Below are positions 62,620 through 64,000 of a stretch of DNA of 64,000 nucleotides, one piece after another. The notes under the pieces are model-generated. The model saw nothing but the letters and a program-made list of their open reading frames with translations. It was not told the DNA's origin and made no database searches. Source of the stretch: Exiguobacterium oxidotolerans JCM 12280 (GTDB taxonomy: Bacteria > Bacillota > Bacilli > Exiguobacteriales > Exiguobacteriaceae). Made by a program: the position numbers and the translations under genes. Numbering within the stretch: the first letter of the stretch is position 1; every line of letters starts with the position of its first letter. The stretch lies in assembly GCF_000702625.1 (NCBI RefSeq), contig NZ_JNIS01000001.1, forward strand, positions 2,670,001 to 2,734,000, in the 5' to 3' direction.

Positions 62620-63528
62620 ATGAACCCAAAAAAGAAACAACTCCTGGATGCTGCCTATCGTCTGTTCGTCGAAAAGGGATACCAGTCGACATCGATTCAA
62701 GATATTCTCGATCATAGCAATGTCTCGAAAGGGACGTTCTATAACTACTTTTCATCGAAAAACGAATTGTTCATCGACGTCTTTAACGTCGTCTTTGAAA
62801 AAATGCGTAATGTTCGAAAAGACATTTTGGTCGGACGCGACGTGTCGGATTATGAGACATTCATCCAACAAGGTAACTGTTACCTTGAACTGATGCAAAA
62901 GTATAAGCTCTATACCTTGTTTGAAGAAGCTGTCGCTTCGAACGAAAAAGAACTGAAGGCGTTCATGGAAAAGAACCGATTACTTGAAATCGAATGGACC
63001 TATCACCGGATGCGTGATTTGTTTGGCGAGGAAAAAGCGCCATACTTGCTTGACTTCGCCGTCCTTTATACAGGGATGCTCCAATACGCGATGTACTTCT
63101 TCCGTCAGTCGGAAAAAAATACACAACCGGAGCGGGTCGTCCGTTACGTCTTTAATCGGTTGACACATTTCGTCGATGACGTCAGTCGAACGGAAGAACA
63201 ATTGATTCCACCACGCTTCCTCTCCGTTTGGCTCGATCGTCCGCAAGATGAGGTCGTCATCCGAAAAGAACTGTTCGTAAAAACAAATGAACACATGAAA
63301 CGGTTGATTGGCTTGTCGGCGATTTCAGACGCTTCAAGGGAAGCGCATAACGAAGTGCTTGATTTTGTCTATGAAGAACTGCTCGAACGAAAAAAACCAA
63401 AAATCCATCTCCTCCGTCGTGCCCTCGATACGCTCGACGAGGATCCAATCTTCTGTGGACAGGACATCATGGCGACGTATAAAGAAATGGTCGATGAAAT
63501 CGTGATGATCCGGACAAAATCACAATGA
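62620..63528 (+). CDS. TetR/AcrR-family transcriptional regulator, long form
   Basis: 302 residues, about 100 more than a typical TetR. DNA-binding domain: KQLLDAAYRLFVEKGYQSTS, IQDILDHSNVSKGTFYNYF and SSKNELF. The ligand domain runs through residues 50-200; the C-terminal ~100 residues (from about FLSVWLDRPQDEVV) are an additional helical region, as in some RefZ/YxaF-unlike long TetRs of Bacilli that regulate lmrB-type pumps. AGAGGAATTAG before ATG 62620. Expected to repress the divergent efflux gene and itself. Confidence 0.88.
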   Translation: MNPKKKQLLDAAYRLFVEKGYQSTSIQDILDHSNVSKGTFYNYFSSKNELFIDVFNVVFEKMRNVRKDILVGRDVSDYETFIQQGNCYLELMQKYKLYTLFEEAVASNEKELKAFMEKNRLLEIEWTYHRMRDLFGEEKAPYLLDFAVLYTGMLQYAMYFFRQSEKNTQPERVVRYVFNRLTHFVDDVSRTEEQLIPPRFLSVWLDRPQDEVVIRKELFVKTNEHMKRLIGLSAISDASREAHNEVLDFVYEELLERKKPKIHLLRRALDTLDEDPIFCGQDIMATYKEMVDEIVMIRTKSQ

Positions 63529-63594
63529 CTCTTGTTTGCGTCCCAAAAAGGTACTATGATAGGAAATAGACAAAAAAAAGAAATGAGGAATTAG

Positions 63595-64000
63595 ATGTTT
63601 TCACAATGGAGAAAAGAGTGGCTGTTGCAACCTAAAACAGACATTCTGTCCGGAATTGTCGTCGCGTTGGCACTCGTTCCGGAAGCAATCGCCTTTTCTT
63701 TGATTGCAGGTGTTAACCCGATGGTCGGACTGTACGCTTCTGTCATCATCGCCATTATTATTTCAATTGCCGGTGGTCGACCAGGAATGATTTCTGCCGC
63801 GACAGGTGCGATGGCACTCGTCGTCGTTCAACTCGTTAAAGATCATGGTGTCGACTATTTACTCGCTGCCGGGATTCTCGCCGGGGTCATTCAAATCGTG
63901 CTCGGTTTCTTAGGCGTTGCGAAATTACTTCGCTTCATTCCGCGCTCCGTCATGGTTGGTTTCGTTAATGCGTTAGCGATTTTAATTTTTTCGGCACAAC
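63595..64000 (+). CDS. SulP family anion transporter, N-terminal part (3' end outside window)
   Basis: The first 135 codons of a membrane transporter starting [17 protein letters not shown]. The SulP signature helices are seen: [54 protein letters not shown], and then further helices to the window edge. Similar to bacterial YbaR/YvdB-type sulfate, bicarbonate or dicarboxylate transporters; the STAS domain lies beyond the window. ATGAGGAATTAG precedes ATG 63595. Confidence 0.88.
   Translation, partial: MFSQWRKEWLLQPKTDILSGIVVALALVPEAIAFSLIAGVNPMVGLYASVIIAIIISIAGGRPGMISAATGAMALVVVQLVKDHGVDYLLAAGILAGVIQIVLGFLGVAKLLRFIPRSVMVGFVNALAILIFSAQ

Noticed and set aside
1-64000. CRISPR arrays, tRNA/rRNA genes, prophage or IS elements
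   Set aside because: No regularly spaced repeats, cloverleaf-like sequences, rRNA segments, phage genes or transposases could be recognised by reading.

Overview
The window reads as a chromosome segment from a low-to-moderate GC, non-spore-forming member of the Bacilli, most like Exiguobacterium. This is inferred from gene content and order, since no rRNA is present. Two blocks follow the Bacillus subtilis gene order: nudF-fur-xerD-deoB-punA-pdp ... ppiB ... ribT-ypuF-scpA-scpB-rluB-resABCDE (about 8.5-25.7 kb) and ymfF-ymfH-ymfI-ymfK-rodZ-pgsA-cinA-recA-rny-ymdB-spoVS ... tdh-kbl ... ricA-mutS-mutL (about 26.2-53.3 kb). Sporulation genes that punctuate these blocks in Bacillus (dacF/spoIIA after pdp, dacB-spmA-spmB before rluB, cotE before mutS) are absent, while spoVS is kept.

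Layout. 0-5 kb: the tail of a short-chain dehydrogenase, then a tightly overlapping six-gene operon resembling E. coli ynjBCD-ynjF (lipoprotein binding protein, two permeases, ATPase, CDP-alcohol phosphatidyltransferase, Nudix hydrolase). 5-6.3 kb: a PadR regulator with an unrecognised coiled-coil protein. 6.3-6.7 kb: a structured intergenic repeat. 6.8-8.4 kb: reverse-strand DJ-1-like and aldo/keto reductase genes. 8.5-14.1 kb: ADP-ribose pyrophosphatase, Fur, XerD and nucleoside catabolism. 14.2-17.4 kb: LD-carboxypeptidase, cyclophilin, a DJ-1/PfpI protein, RibT and a DUF309 protein. 17.5-25.7 kb: condensin partners ScpA/ScpB, RluB, the cytochrome c maturation operon resABC and the ResDE two-component system. 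At 25.7 kb a cobalamin adenosyltransferase gene carries a one-base frameshift, exactly at the junction of the two syntenic blocks.

26-42.5 kb: M16 peptidase-like pair, cell-shape factor RodZ, PgsA, CinA, SOS-controlled RecA, RNase Y, YmdB, SpoVS, 2-oxoacid:ferredoxin oxidoreductase, and the threonine-to-glycine pathway (tdh-kbl). 42.5-48.3 kb: an insertion relative to Bacillus where miaB would be expected: a fused lipoprotein/alpha-beta-hydrolase, a phytoene-desaturase-like flavoprotein, a small unknown protein, a DUF445 protein and an AlkA-like glycosylase. Then ricA and mutSL. 53.3-54.0 kb is non-coding and holds a second copy of the 6.3 kb repeat. 54-64 kb is accessory: LrgAB, a TmrB-like ATPase, an orphan histidine kinase, a Nudix hydrolase, anaerobic ribonucleotide reductase NrdDG, a divergent MFS efflux pump/TetR pair and the start of a SulP transporter.

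The strongest candidates for something poorly described are the paired ~350-nt structured repeats (6329-6714 and 53500-53827), the ynj-like transporter/lipid-enzyme operon, the frameshifted adenosyltransferase, the cone-less NrdD, and the membrane-anchored hydrolase fusion. No tRNA, rRNA, CRISPR array, prophage or IS transposase was seen. All similarity statements come from recognition of motifs and family features, not from a database search.
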